Of a DNA stretch of 64,000 nt, positions 7,403-17,753 are shown piece after piece. Numbering within the stretch: the first letter of the stretch is position 1; each line of letters begins with the position of its first letter. The position numbers were made by a program, and so were the translations under genes. This stretch comes from Caballeronia fortuita (GTDB lineage: Bacteria > Pseudomonadota > Gammaproteobacteria > Burkholderiales > Burkholderiaceae): NCBI RefSeq assembly GCF_001544835.2, contig NZ_FCNX02000001.1, positions 682,001 to 746,000 of the forward strand, given 5' to 3'. A model generated the notes under the pieces. The model ran no database searches. It was not told where the DNA came from and saw nothing but the letters and a program-made list of their open reading frames with translations.

Positions 7403-10400
7403 ATGACTCGACTCCTCTCCAGAGGCCTGCTCGTCAACATCGCCGTCGTACTGGCCGCGCTTGGCGCGAATGCGTTCGTCGCCTGCGAGCGGATCGGCGG
7501 GCTGCGCGAGAGCGACGCGCGCACGCTGCGCTCGATGAGCCTGTTGCGCGATCTCGCCGCCTGGCGCGGCACGCTCGGCGAATCGCTCACGCAACTGAGC
7601 CGGTTCGAAGCGACCGGCATCGCCGAAACCGACGCAGGCCATCAGGCGCGCGAGGCCCATCTCGACGCGCTCGAAAGCGGCCTGCGCGCGCAGATCGCGA
7701 TGGAGCCCGGCGCGGCAGGCGCCTTCGATGCGCTCGCGGTCCGCGCCGCCGTCATGCGCCGCGACGCCAATGCCGCGTTCGAGCGCGCAAAGCACGCCGC
7801 GCCCGGCGCATCCCGCGCGTGGGCAGACATCGCGTTCGTCACGCTCGGCGAAGATCAGCAAGCCGTCGATGAAGAACTGTCGGTCGTGCGCGCGCGCATC
7901 GACGACGCGACGATCATCGCGCTCGATCACTCGGCGCAGGCATCGAGCGGCGCGATGCTGCTGCTCGTCTTCACGATGATCGCGGGCAGCGCCGTGCTGA
8001 TCTGGCTGTTCGCGAGCCACGAGCGTCAATCGCGCGAAAAGCTCGGCGCCGTGCGCGCGCGACAACGCAGCAACGAGCGCTTTCGCGGCATGTTCGAGGC
8101 GCATCCGGTGCCGATGTGGATCGTCGATCGGGAAACGATGCGCTTCGTCGCCGTGAATCAGGCCGCGATCGGGCACTTCGGCTTCAACGAGCCGGAGTTC
8201 ATGAACATGACGCTGCGCGATCTGCATCACGCCGACGACTTCGACAGCTTCGCCGCGCGGCTCGCGCGCAGCGGCGAAGGCGGCGAGCCGGGCCAGGGTT
8301 CGGCGGGCGTGTGGCGCTATCGCTGCAAGGACGGATCGATCGTCGGCGCGGACGTGTCGCATCACTCGCTCAGCTATTCGAACCGGCCGGGCATCTTCAT
8401 GCTGGCGAACGACGTGACCGACCGCATCCACGCGGAAGCCGAGGCGCGGCGCTCGAACGAGATGCTAGAAGCGGTCATCGACAACATTCCGCAGCGCGTC
8501 TTCTGGAAGGATCGCGAACTGCGCTATCTGGGCTGCAACAACGCGTTCGCGCGCGACGCGGGCCTCGCGTACAACGAGCAGGTCATCGGCAAGACGGATT
8601 TCGATCTGCCGTGGAGCGCGCTCGCGGAGATCGTGCGCGCCGACGACGAAGATGTCATCGTGACGACCGTGCCGAAGATGCACCACGAGCGCGACATCGT
8701 GGTGGGCGACCAGTTGCGCACCATCGTCTCCAGCAAGCTGCCGCTGCTCGACGGCGAAGGGCAGACGATCGGCGTGCTCGGTTCATATCACGACGTCACC
8801 AATCAGAAGCGCGCCGAACTCGCGCTGCGCCTGCAAAGCCGCGCGCTCGACGCGAGCGTCAATGCGATTCTGATCACCGGCGTCGCCGATGGTGCGAACG
8901 TGATCGAATATGCGAATCCGGCGTTCAAGCGCATCACGGGCTACGACCCGAGCGAAGTCATCGGCCAGGACTGCCGCTTCCTGCACGGACCGGACGGCGA
9001 GCAGGAAGGGCTCACGTCGATCCGCCGCGCGCTCGCCGCGAACATGGAGGCGAGCGTCGTGGTGCGCAACTATCGCAAGGACGGCGCGCTTTTCTGGAAC
9101 CAGCTTTTCGTCGCGCCGGTGCCGAATGCGCAGGGCATGACGACGCATCACATCGGCATCATCAACGACGTGACCGATCTGATGCGCTATCAGGAAGAGC
9201 TCGAATATCAGGCGAACTACGACACGCTCACGCGCCTGCCGAACCGCAATCTGTTGAAGGACCGCCTGCAGCACGCGATCGAAACGGCGCGGCGGCGCGA
9301 GACGAAGATCGCGGTCGTGTTCATGGATCTCGACGGCTTCAAGAACGTCAACGACAGCCTCGGCCACAGCGTCGGCGATCGTCTGCTCGCGGTGATCGCG
9401 GAGCGGCTCGCGCGCTCGGCGCGTTCGAGCGATACGGTCGCGCGTCATGGCGGCGACGAGTTCGTCGTCGTGCTGCCGGATATCCACGACGAAGCAGGAT
9501 TGATCGTGTGGATGGAGCGCACGCGCGCGGCGATCTCCGAACCGGTGTGGCTCGACGATACCGAGTTGTACGTCGGCTGCAGCATGGGCGCGAGCCTCTA
9601 TCCGCAAGACGGCGACGACGCTGAAACGGTGATGAAGAAGGCCGATCTCGCGATGTACCGCGCGAAGGACATGGGCCGCAACAACTATCAGTTCTTTCAG
9701 CCGGAGATGAACGCGAGCGTCGGCGCGCGCATGAATCTCGAGCGGCGCTTGCGGCGTGCGCTGCGCGACGGCGAGTTCCTGCTGCACTATCAGCCACAAG
9801 TGGATATGACGACGCGCCATATCGTCGGCATCGAGGCGCTCGTGCGCTGGCTCGATCCCGAGCAAGGGCTCGTGCCGCCGGCGTCGTTCATTCCGGTGGC
9901 CGAAGAGAGCGGGCTGATCGGGCCGTTGTCCGAATGGGTGCTGCGCGAAGCGTGCCGGCAGAACAAGGCGTGGCAGGATGCGGGACTGCCGCCGGCGCGC
10001 GTGTCGGTGAATCTGTCGGCGCGGCATTTCCAGCAGCGCGACATCGCCCGGCTCGTGACGTCCGTGCTCGAAGAGACGGGCCTCGCGCCGCGCTATCTCG
10101 AACTCGAACTCACCGAAAGCGCGATCATGCGCAACGCCGAGGAAGCGATCACGATGCTCTCGGAGCTATCGGCGCTCGGCATCGGCATCGCGATCGACGA
10201 CTTCGGCACCGGCTATTCGAGCCTCTCGTATCTGAAGCGCTTCCCGGTGCATCGGCTGAAGATCGATCGATCGTTCGTCGCGGATATCGGCGAGTCGAGC
10301 GACGACGAAACCATCACGTCGGCGATCATCGCGCTCGCGCATTCGCTGGAGTTGCAGGTGATCGCGGAGGGCGTCGAAACGCATGCGCAGCATGACTTCC

Positions 10401-10504
10401 TGCGCGAGCGCGATTGCGACGAAATGCAGGGCTATCTGTTCTCGCGCCCGATGCCGCACGAGGCGATTCCCGGCCTTTTGCAGCGGGGCGTGCTGCCCCA
10501 CTGA
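7403..10504 (+). CDS. Membrane diguanylate cyclase/phosphodiesterase with PAS-PAS-LOV sensor domains
   Basis: Makes and/or degrades the second messenger c-di-GMP. From the ATG at 7403 it has 1033 residues. A membrane segment at ~8-28, a helical periplasmic region and a second membrane segment near 175-200 are followed by PAS domains at ~222 and ~353 and a LOV-like PAS at ~481-600 (GQDCRFLH with Cys524, N556, N566). The GGDEF domain has an intact GGDEF at 683-687 preceded by an RSSD inhibitory site. The EAL domain has EALVRW starting at 811 and an intact 'DDFGTGYSSL'. Both catalytic domains thus look competent. A TTG at 7346 gives a longer frame, but 7403 begins the natural membrane anchor. 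It is monocistronic. Confidence 0.92.
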   Translation: MTRLLSRGLLVNIAVVLAALGANAFVACERIGGLRESDARTLRSMSLLRDLAAWRGTLGESLTQLSRFEATGIAETDAGHQAREAHLDALESGLRAQIAMEPGAAGAFDALAVRAAVMRRDANAAFERAKHAAPGASRAWADIAFVTLGEDQQAVDEELSVVRARIDDATIIALDHSAQASSGAMLLLVFTMIAGSAVLIWLFASHERQSREKLGAVRARQRSNERFRGMFEAHPVPMWIVDRETMRFVAVNQAAIGHFGFNEPEFMNMTLRDLHHADDFDSFAARLARSGEGGEPGQGSAGVWRYRCKDGSIVGADVSHHSLSYSNRPGIFMLANDVTDRIHAEAEARRSNEMLEAVIDNIPQRVFWKDRELRYLGCNNAFARDAGLAYNEQVIGKTDFDLPWSALAEIVRADDEDVIVTTVPKMHHERDIVVGDQLRTIVSSKLPLLDGEGQTIGVLGSYHDVTNQKRAELALRLQSRALDASVNAILITGVADGANVIEYANPAFKRITGYDPSEVIGQDCRFLHGPDGEQEGLTSIRRALAANMEASVVVRNYRKDGALFWNQLFVAPVPNAQGMTTHHIGIINDVTDLMRYQEELEYQANYDTLTRLPNRNLLKDRLQHAIETARRRETKIAVVFMDLDGFKNVNDSLGHSVGDRLLAVIAERLARSARSSDTVARHGGDEFVVVLPDIHDEAGLIVWMERTRAAISEPVWLDDTELYVGCSMGASLYPQDGDDAETVMKKADLAMYRAKDMGRNNYQFFQPEMNASVGARMNLERRLRRALRDGEFLLHYQPQVDMTTRHIVGIEALVRWLDPEQGLVPPASFIPVAEESGLIGPLSEWVLREACRQNKAWQDAGLPPARVSVNLSARHFQQRDIARLVTSVLEETGLAPRYLELELTESAIMRNAEEAITMLSELSALGIGIAIDDFGTGYSSLSYLKRFPVHRLKIDRSFVADIGESSDDETITSAIIALAHSLELQVIAEGVETHAQHDFLRERDCDEMQGYLFSRPMPHEAIPGLLQRGVLPH

Positions 10505-10520
10505 TCGCCGTATCGGTCGG

Positions 10521-10916
10521 TCAGTCGATCACCGGCAGCACGCGCGGGCGGCGGTCGCGGTCGGTCGCGACGTAGGTGAGCGTCGCTTCCGTGACCTTGA
10601 CGACTTCTTCGGCGAGGCTCATGCGCTGCGCCCAGACTTCGACGGCCACGGTGACGGACGTGTTGCCCGTCTTGACGATGTCCGCATAGAAGCTCAACAG
10701 GTCGCCGACGAACACCGGATGCTTGAACAGGAACGAATTCACCGCGACGGTCGCGACGCGGCCGTTCGCGCGGCGGCTTGCCGGAATGGAGCCGGCGATG
10801 TCGACCTGCGCCATGATCCATCCGCCGAAAACGTCGCCGTGGACGTTGGCGTCGGCAGGCTGCGGCACGACGCGCAGCGCGACGTGCTTTTCGGGAAGAC
10901 TGGAATGCTCGGTCAT
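10521..10916 (-). CDS. YciA-type acyl-CoA thioesterase
   Basis: Hot-dog-fold thioesterase that hydrolyses acyl-CoA to free acid and CoA. The 131-residue protein has 'NVHGDVFGGWIMAQVD', the YciA/acyl-CoA thioesterase signature with the active-site Asp, and 'AVNSFLFKHPVFVGDLLSFYA' typical of the family. The open frame extends to 11102, but the ATG at 10916 gives the standard family N-terminus (MTEHSS...), and the extension overlaps the region upstream of the ABC exporter. It converges with the GGDEF-EAL gene, 16 bp apart. No strong Shine-Dalgarno is visible. Confidence 0.88.
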   Translation of the reverse strand: MTEHSSLPEKHVALRVVPQPADANVHGDVFGGWIMAQVDIAGSIPASRRANGRVATVAVNSFLFKHPVFVGDLLSFYADIVKTGNTSVTVAVEVWAQRMSLAEEVVKVTEATLTYVATDRDRRPRVLPVID

Positions 10917-11149
10917 GGAAGGCGGTCCGGTTTGCAAGGCGGAAGGCTGGCGCGCGTGAGCGTCCCCTTGAACCTTCTGCGACAATGCATATTTATGGAT
11001 GAGCCCGTTAGCGCGCGACGCCGCGCCGGGCCTTGCAGCAAATTGTACGGGAAAGCATTCGCATCGACGTGCGCCCGTGCCGCCGATAAAAACACGCCCC
11101 ACGCCGCGCGCGAACCCCTGCGCGCGACGCGCTCGAACGATACGAACTC

Positions 11150-13036
11150 ATGCGCCGCTTCCCGAACGCAGAGCCCGGGCCAGCGCAGCAAGGCCCGCGC
11201 AACGACTGGCAGACGATCCGCTCGCTGCTGCCTTATCTCACCACGTACAAATGGCGCGTCGCGTTCGCGCTGACGTGTCTCATCGGTGCGAAGGTCGCGA
11301 ACCTCGGCGTGCCGATCGTGATGAAACGCATCGTCGACGGACTCGCTTCCGTGCAGCATCTCACCGCGCTCGGACGCGCGAACGATGCGCCGGGCGTCGT
11401 GCTGATCGGCGGCATCGGGCTGCTCGTGATCGCGTATGCGGCCGTGCGGCTTTCGACATCGCTCTTCACCGAACTGCGCGAACTGCTCTTTGCGAAGGTC
11501 ACGGAAAGCGCCGTGCGGCAACTCGCGCTGCAAGTGTTCCGGCATCTGCATTCGCTGTCGCTGCGCTTTCATCTGGAGCGGCAGACGGGCGGCATGTCGC
11601 GCGATATCGAACGCGGCACGCGCGGCATCCAGCAACTCGTGTCGTATTCTCTCTACAGCATTCTGCCGACGCTCGTCGAAGTCGGTCTCGTGCTGGCGTT
11701 CTTCGTGACGAAGTACGAGGCGTATTACGCGATCGTCACGTTCGTCGCGCTCGTCACGTATATCGTGTTCACGGTGAAGGTGACCGAGTGGCGCACGCAT
11801 TTCCGCCGCACGATGAACGAGCTCGATTCGAAGGCGAACTCGCGCGCGATCGATTCGCTGCTCAACTACGAGACCGTGAAGTACTTCGGCAACGAGGAAT
11901 GGGAGACGCGCCGTTACGACGAGAATCTGAAGCGTTATCGGGCGGCCGCGATCAAGTCGCAGCGTTCCCTGTCGATGCTGAATTTCGGGCAGCAGACCAT
12001 CATCGGTCTCGGGCTCGTGTTCATTCTGTGGCGCGCGACGCAGGGCGTGATGGCCGGACATCTCACGCTAGGCGATCTCGTGCTCATCAACACGTTCATG
12101 CTGCAGTTGTATATCCCGCTGAATTTTCTGGGCGTCGTGTATCGGGAGCTCAAGCAGGCGCTGACCGACATGGACCGCATGTTCACGCTGCTCGGCGCGG
12201 GCCGCGAAGTGCCCGACGCGCCGAATGCGCAGGCGCTCGCCGTGCGCGGCGGCGAAGTGCGCTTCGAGAACGTGCGCTTCGCCTACGAGAAGGCGCGGCC
12301 GATCCTGCACGACGTCGATTTCACGATTCCCGCAGGCACGACGACGGCGGTGGTCGGACACAGCGGCTCGGGCAAATCGACGCTCGGCCGTCTGCTCTTT
12401 CGCTTTTACGATGTCGATCGTGCGCAGGGCGGCAGCATTCGTATCGACGGACAGGACATCCGCGACGTCACGCAGGATTCGCTGCGCGCGGCGATCGGCA
12501 TCGTGCCGCAGGACACCGTGCTGTTCAACGATTCGATCTACTACAACATCGCGTATGGGCGTCCTTCGGCGAGCCGCGAGGAAGTGATCGCGGCGGCGCG
12601 CGCGGCGCATATCCACGAGTTCATCGAGGCGTTGCCGGCGGGGTATGAGACGGCCGTCGGCGAGCGTGGATTGAAGCTGTCGGGCGGGGAGAAGCAGCGC
12701 GTCGCGATCGCGCGCACGCTGCTGAAGAATCCGCCGATCCTGATCTTCGACGAAGCGACGTCCGCGCTCGATTCGAAATCCGAGCGCGCCATTCAGCGCG
12801 AACTCGATTCGATCGCGCGCGAGCGGACGACGCTGATCATCGCGCATCGGCTGTCGACGGTCGTCCACGCGCAGCAGATCATCGTGATGGATCACGGGCG
12901 CATCGTCGAGCGCGGCACGCACGCGGAACTGGTGCGCGCGGGCGGGCTGTTCGCGCAGATGTGGGCGTTGCAGCAGCAGCGGGCGGAGGAGGCGACGTTG
13001 GATCAGCGGGATACGGCGGGGGCCTACGAGAGATAA
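11150..13036 (+). CDS. ABC exporter, ATM1/heavy-metal-transporter-like half transporter
   Basis: A 628-residue fused permease-ATPase. The N-terminal ~330 residues form the six-helix exporter domain, including the 'LNYETVKYFGNE' segment typical of the ATM1/HMT family. The C-terminal ATPase has Walker A 'GHSGSGKST', the 'LSGGEKQRVAIART' signature, and Walker B 'ILIFDEATSALDS'. The family moves glutathione-linked or metal-related compounds across the inner membrane as a homodimer; the substrate here is unknown. The gene stands alone between the divergent thioesterase and the small membrane protein. The ATG at 11150 gives the expected length. Confidence 0.88.
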   Translation: MRRFPNAEPGPAQQGPRNDWQTIRSLLPYLTTYKWRVAFALTCLIGAKVANLGVPIVMKRIVDGLASVQHLTALGRANDAPGVVLIGGIGLLVIAYAAVRLSTSLFTELRELLFAKVTESAVRQLALQVFRHLHSLSLRFHLERQTGGMSRDIERGTRGIQQLVSYSLYSILPTLVEVGLVLAFFVTKYEAYYAIVTFVALVTYIVFTVKVTEWRTHFRRTMNELDSKANSRAIDSLLNYETVKYFGNEEWETRRYDENLKRYRAAAIKSQRSLSMLNFGQQTIIGLGLVFILWRATQGVMAGHLTLGDLVLINTFMLQLYIPLNFLGVVYRELKQALTDMDRMFTLLGAGREVPDAPNAQALAVRGGEVRFENVRFAYEKARPILHDVDFTIPAGTTTAVVGHSGSGKSTLGRLLFRFYDVDRAQGGSIRIDGQDIRDVTQDSLRAAIGIVPQDTVLFNDSIYYNIAYGRPSASREEVIAAARAAHIHEFIEALPAGYETAVGERGLKLSGGEKQRVAIARTLLKNPPILIFDEATSALDSKSERAIQRELDSIARERTTLIIAHRLSTVVHAQQIIVMDHGRIVERGTHAELVRAGGLFAQMWALQQQRAEEATLDQRDTAGAYER

Positions 13037-13062
13037 TTCCGAAAGTGTAGTGGCTTGCGAGG

Positions 13063-13094
13063 TTTCGAGTTTGGTCGCGAGGCCGAACTCGAAA
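13063..13094. other. Inverted repeat downstream of the ABC exporter
   Basis: Perfect 9-bp arms TTTCGAGTT (13063-13071) and AACTCGAAA (13086-13094), 14-bp spacer. It has no T-tract, so it is either a weak terminator or an operator for the small membrane-protein gene that follows. A TATACT hexamer just downstream (~13103-13108) could be the -10 of that gene. Confidence 0.5.
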
Positions 13095-13209
13095 TCGACT
13101 TGCTATACTCCCGCCTAATTTAATTAGATAACCTATTCAATTGTGATTCGAGGGAGTATCTGCATTGCAGGATTCGGCCTTGGACCACAATAACTTCGTC
13201 GAGGAATGC

Positions 13210-13410
13210 ATGGGAAGTTTCAGCATCTTTTATTGGCTGCTTGTCGTCTTGATCGCAATTGTTACGATCTATCCCTACGTACGAATCATTCAACGAACAG
13301 GGCACTCGGGATGGTGGATTCTGGCGGGACTTGTGCCTCTGTTGAACCTCGCAATGCTTTGGGCCTTCGCCTTTGTGCGCTGGCCAGCGATCGACGACCG
13401 CCGGCCATAA
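13210..13410 (+). CDS. Small membrane protein, two predicted helices
   Basis: A 66-residue protein with two hydrophobic segments: 'FYWLLVVLIAIVTIYPYV' near the N-terminus, and 'WWILAGLVPLLNLAMLWAFA' after a 'RTGHSGWW' turn. Small proteins with a 'G-WW---P--N--W-FA--RWP' pattern are common in Burkholderiaceae, but I know no function. The ATG at 13210 follows GAGGA at 13201-13205; a TTG at 13165 would add 15 residues. It converges with the NarK-like gene only 9 bp away. The upstream region is AT-richer than its surroundings. Confidence 0.6.
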   Translation: MGSFSIFYWLLVVLIAIVTIYPYVRIIQRTGHSGWWILAGLVPLLNLAMLWAFAFVRWPAIDDRRP

Positions 13411-13419
13411 CCAAAAGCC

Positions 13420-14808
13420 TCACTCCATAGCATGCGCGCCGCCGATCGCGACGCCGTCATGCCCTTGCAAAGCCGTCGACGACCACTGCAGCCACTGGCC
13501 GCGCAGCACGAACAGCGCGCCGAACGCGCACGTCGCGAGTACGCCGAAGGTCGCGAAGCCCATCTGATAGCTGCCGGTGCTTTCCTTCGCGATGCCCATG
13601 ATCACCGGCAGATAGAACCCGCCGATACCGCCCGCCGCGCCCACGATCCCCGACAGCAATCCCGTCTTCCCCTTCCAGCGATGCGGCACGAGCTGGAACG
13701 TCGAGCCGTTGCCGAGACCGAACGCGATATACAGGCCGATCAGAATCGCGAGGCCGCCCGCGACCGGCGGCATCCAGATCGCGAACGCGAAATCGCCGGC
13801 GGCGATCACCGCGAGCAAGACGAGCAGCGCGCGCACGCCGGTCACGCGATCGGCAACATAGCCGCCGAACGGCCGCACGATCGCGCCGAGAAACGCGAGC
13901 AGCGACATGAAGAGACCGGCTTCGAGCTTCGGCATCTGATAGAGCGACGTGAGCAACAGCGTCACATACGACGACATGCCGACGAATCCGCCGAACGTGA
14001 TGCTGTAGATCAGCATGATGACCCACGTATCGCGTTCGCCGAGCACCGAGCGATAGCGCTTCGGCAAAACCGCGATCGCGACGAGCGCGCCGATCACCGG
14101 CAGAAGCAGCACGCCCGCCTTGCCGCCGCCGAACACGCCCGCGCTCACCGCGAGGACGAGCACGATCAGGCTCACGAGCGTCACCGCGAAGCTCGACAGT
14201 GCGCGCGTCGTGCTGCCGGTTTTCTGGCCGGCATCGGATGCCCACGCGAACAGCGCGACGCCCGTGATCGCGAGCAAGGGCAGCGCGGCGGCGGTCGACA
14301 TCTGCCAGCCGAACGCATCGGCGAGATGCGGGAACAGGAAGCCGTCGAGCACTGCGCCGATGTTGCCCGCCGCCGCAAGACCGAGCACGAGACCCTGGAC
14401 CTTCGGCGGATAGTTGCTGCCGGCCATCGGCAGCGCGACGGCGAAGCTCGCCCCGCCCATGCCGAGGAACACGCCGAGCACGAGCAGCGACGCATATGAC
14501 GGCACGCCGGGCATGAGCGGCAGCACGATCGACGGAATCGACGAGAGCACGACGCCCATCAGCGCGACGCGCCGTCCGTCGGTCGATTGATAGAGGTTGC
14601 CGAGCGTCACGCGCAGAATGGCCGCGGCCAGCACCGGCACCGCGACGAGAAAGCCCTGTTGCGCGGCGGACATCGTCACGTCGCGGCCGATGAACGGCGC
14701 GAGCGGACCATAGAGCACCCAGACGGTGAAACCCGTATCGAAGTAAAGGAAGCAGGCAACGAGCGAGCGCCAGTTGCCGCTCTTGAGCGATGCGATCAGA
14801 TTGGACAT
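13420..14808 (-). CDS. NarK/NasA-type nitrate/nitrite MFS transporter
   Basis: A 462-residue, 12-helix major facilitator of the nitrate-nitrite porter family. The two family signatures are visible: 'GLAAAGNIGAVLDGF' in the N-terminal half and 'GIVGAAGGIGGFYLP' in the C-terminal half. It imports nitrate or exchanges nitrate and nitrite at the inner membrane. The ATG at 14808 (MSNLIASL) gives a normal N-terminus with GGAA upstream; the open frame runs on to 14955 without support. It is divergent from a LysR regulator across 277 bp. No nitrate reductase genes are in the window, so direction and partner enzyme remain inferred. Confidence 0.85.
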   Translation of the reverse strand: MSNLIASLKSGNWRSLVACFLYFDTGFTVWVLYGPLAPFIGRDVTMSAAQQGFLVAVPVLAAAILRVTLGNLYQSTDGRRVALMGVVLSSIPSIVLPLMPGVPSYASLLVLGVFLGMGGASFAVALPMAGSNYPPKVQGLVLGLAAAGNIGAVLDGFLFPHLADAFGWQMSTAAALPLLAITGVALFAWASDAGQKTGSTTRALSSFAVTLVSLIVLVLAVSAGVFGGGKAGVLLLPVIGALVAIAVLPKRYRSVLGERDTWVIMLIYSITFGGFVGMSSYVTLLLTSLYQMPKLEAGLFMSLLAFLGAIVRPFGGYVADRVTGVRALLVLLAVIAAGDFAFAIWMPPVAGGLAILIGLYIAFGLGNGSTFQLVPHRWKGKTGLLSGIVGAAGGIGGFYLPVIMGIAKESTGSYQMGFATFGVLATCAFGALFVLRGQWLQWSSTALQGHDGVAIGGAHAME

Positions 14809-15085
14809 TGCGGGTTCCGTGTAGACGCGTGCGCCCGGATGAGCCACGCGACGGCCCCGAAATTTGCAAGCACCATGCCAATCGAATGCATCTTTAATCG
14901 ATGCATCGCGCAACGCGAGCGTGGGCGGGGGGCCCGGGCGTGCTTGCCGTTTCATGTCGTCGAACGTGCGGGCACCGCGCCCGTGCGCAGCCGCATGGGA
15001 ATGGTGCGGCGCGCCTTCGCGCGGTTCATGCGCCCGCTAGAATGCGTTCTTCGCTCGACAAGCGCCGCGCGCGCCGGACAAACGC

Positions 15086-16057
15086 ATGGAACTGAAATGG
15101 CTGGAAGACTTCGTGTCGCTCGCGGAGACGCGCAGCTTCAGTCGCTCCGCTGAACTGCGGCATATCACGCAACCCGCGTTCTCGCGGCGCATCCAGGCGC
15201 TCGAAGCGTGGCTCGGGACGGAACTCATCGACCGGTCGGTGTATCCGACGCGCCTCACGCAAGCCGGCAACGTCTTCTACGAACAAGCGCTCGCGATGCT
15301 CTCGCAGTTCCACGAAGCGCGCACGCTCTTGCGCGGGCAGGGCGGCGTGCCGTCCGCGACCATCGAATTCGCTGTCCCGCACACGCTCTCGCTCACGTAT
15401 TTTCCGCGCTGGCTCGAACATATCGAGGCGCGGCTCGGACGCATCCGCACGCGGCTGCGCGCGCTCAATGTGCACGATGCGGTGCTGTCGCTCGTCGAAG
15501 GCGGCGTCGATCTCGTGATGGGCTATCACCATCCGAGTCATCCGGTCGCGCTCGATCCCGCGCGATACGACATGCTCACGCTCGGCGCGGAACCGATCAG
15601 CCCGTTCTCCGCCGTCACCAAGGGCGGACGCGCCCGCTTCACGCTACCCGCGACGGCCGAAGCGCCCGTGCCCTATCTGTCGTACACGCCGAATGCGTAT
15701 CTCGGGCGCATGACGGAAGTCATCATCGCGACGGCGCCCGCGCGGCTCTATCTCGACAAGGTCTATGAAACCGACATGGCCGAAGGACTCAAGGCGATGG
15801 CGCTCGCGGGTCACGGCGTCGCGTTCCTGCCGCACAGCGCGGTCGAGGATGCCGTCGACGAAGGGCGGCTCTTACGGCTCGATCGCGGCACGCGCGGCAC
15901 GCCCGCCGGCCAGTTCACGCTGACGATGGAAATCCGCCTCTATCGCGACAAGCTCGCGTCGCAAGGCGAGGATCCGCGACAGGCGCTGATGCGCTCGCTA
16001 TGGGACGCGGTCGGCGAGGAACTGCTGAAGGCATCGGCGGAGAAGTCCGCCACATAG
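15086..16057 (+). CDS. LysR family transcriptional regulator
   Basis: A 323-residue LysR-type protein with an N-terminal winged helix-turn-helix ('SFSRSAELRHITQPAFSRRIQALEAWLG', about 17-44) and a C-terminal periplasmic-binding-like effector domain. LysR regulators commonly control a divergent neighbour, here the nitrate transporter gene, and sometimes the next gene on the same strand, here gdhA, 108 bp downstream. The effector is unknown. The short ~45-bp stretch upstream is GC-rich and shows no clear Shine-Dalgarno. Confidence 0.9.
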   Translation: MELKWLEDFVSLAETRSFSRSAELRHITQPAFSRRIQALEAWLGTELIDRSVYPTRLTQAGNVFYEQALAMLSQFHEARTLLRGQGGVPSATIEFAVPHTLSLTYFPRWLEHIEARLGRIRTRLRALNVHDAVLSLVEGGVDLVMGYHHPSHPVALDPARYDMLTLGAEPISPFSAVTKGGRARFTLPATAEAPVPYLSYTPNAYLGRMTEVIIATAPARLYLDKVYETDMAEGLKAMALAGHGVAFLPHSAVEDAVDEGRLLRLDRGTRGTPAGQFTLTMEIRLYRDKLASQGEDPRQALMRSLWDAVGEELLKASAEKSAT

Positions 16058-16071
16058 AGCTCGGCGGCGTT

Positions 16072-16086
16072 ATGCAAGATTTGCAT
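16072..16086. promoter_or_regulatory. Palindrome in front of gdhA
   Basis: ATGCAA-GAT-TTGCAT is a perfect 6+6 inverted repeat 80 bp before gdhA and 14 bp after the LysR stop codon. Its T-N11-A form fits a LysR-type operator, so it may link the regulator to gdhA. A weak promoter (TTGGAT at 16107, 18-bp spacer, GACAAT at 16131) lies downstream of it. Confidence 0.4.
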
Positions 16087-16165
16087 GATGGGATAAGGAA
16101 ACGGCATTGGATTTGGAAACGGCGTTTTTCGACAATGTCCGCATTCCTTCACCGCTGGAGCATCA

Positions 16166-17479
<1,314 letters not shown>

Positions 17480-17515
17480 TCGAACGGCGCGGCGGACGAG
17501 CGCCCCATGAAAATC

Positions 17516-17549
17516 GCGGGCGGCATTTCCTCGGAATGCCGCCCGCATT
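17516..17549 (+). terminator. Intrinsic terminator of gdhA
   Basis: 12-bp perfect stem GCGGGCGGCATT (17516-17527) / AATGCCGCCCGC (17535-17546) with a 7-base loop, followed only by a short ATTT, so termination may be partial. Confidence 0.65.
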
Positions 17550-17691
17550 TGCATGAAAACTACAAGTCGGCGGACTCGCTGTATTCGGTCAAGCATCCGC
17601 CCGGAAACGCCAGTAATATGCGCGGTCGCACCGGGTTGCACCCATGCGGCGACGGCGTCTCAGAAATAAGACGGTCGTGGGTTAACAATCA

Positions 17692-17720
17692 TTCTTTCAG
17701 AATAATTACCCTGCTAAACT
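17692..17720 (+). promoter_or_regulatory. Candidate promoter of gltIJKL
   Basis: Extended -10 TGCTAAACT (TG at 17712, TAAACT 17715-17720) with a weak -35 TTCTTT at 17692-17697 and a 17-bp spacer. The region is AT-rich compared with flanking genes and lies 34 bp before the gltI start. The -35 overlaps a small inverted repeat (ATTCT...AGAAT) that could bind a regulator. Confidence 0.4.
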
Positions 17721-17753
17721 TGCCCCGGTTTTTCGCCACAGGAGATCGAACAC

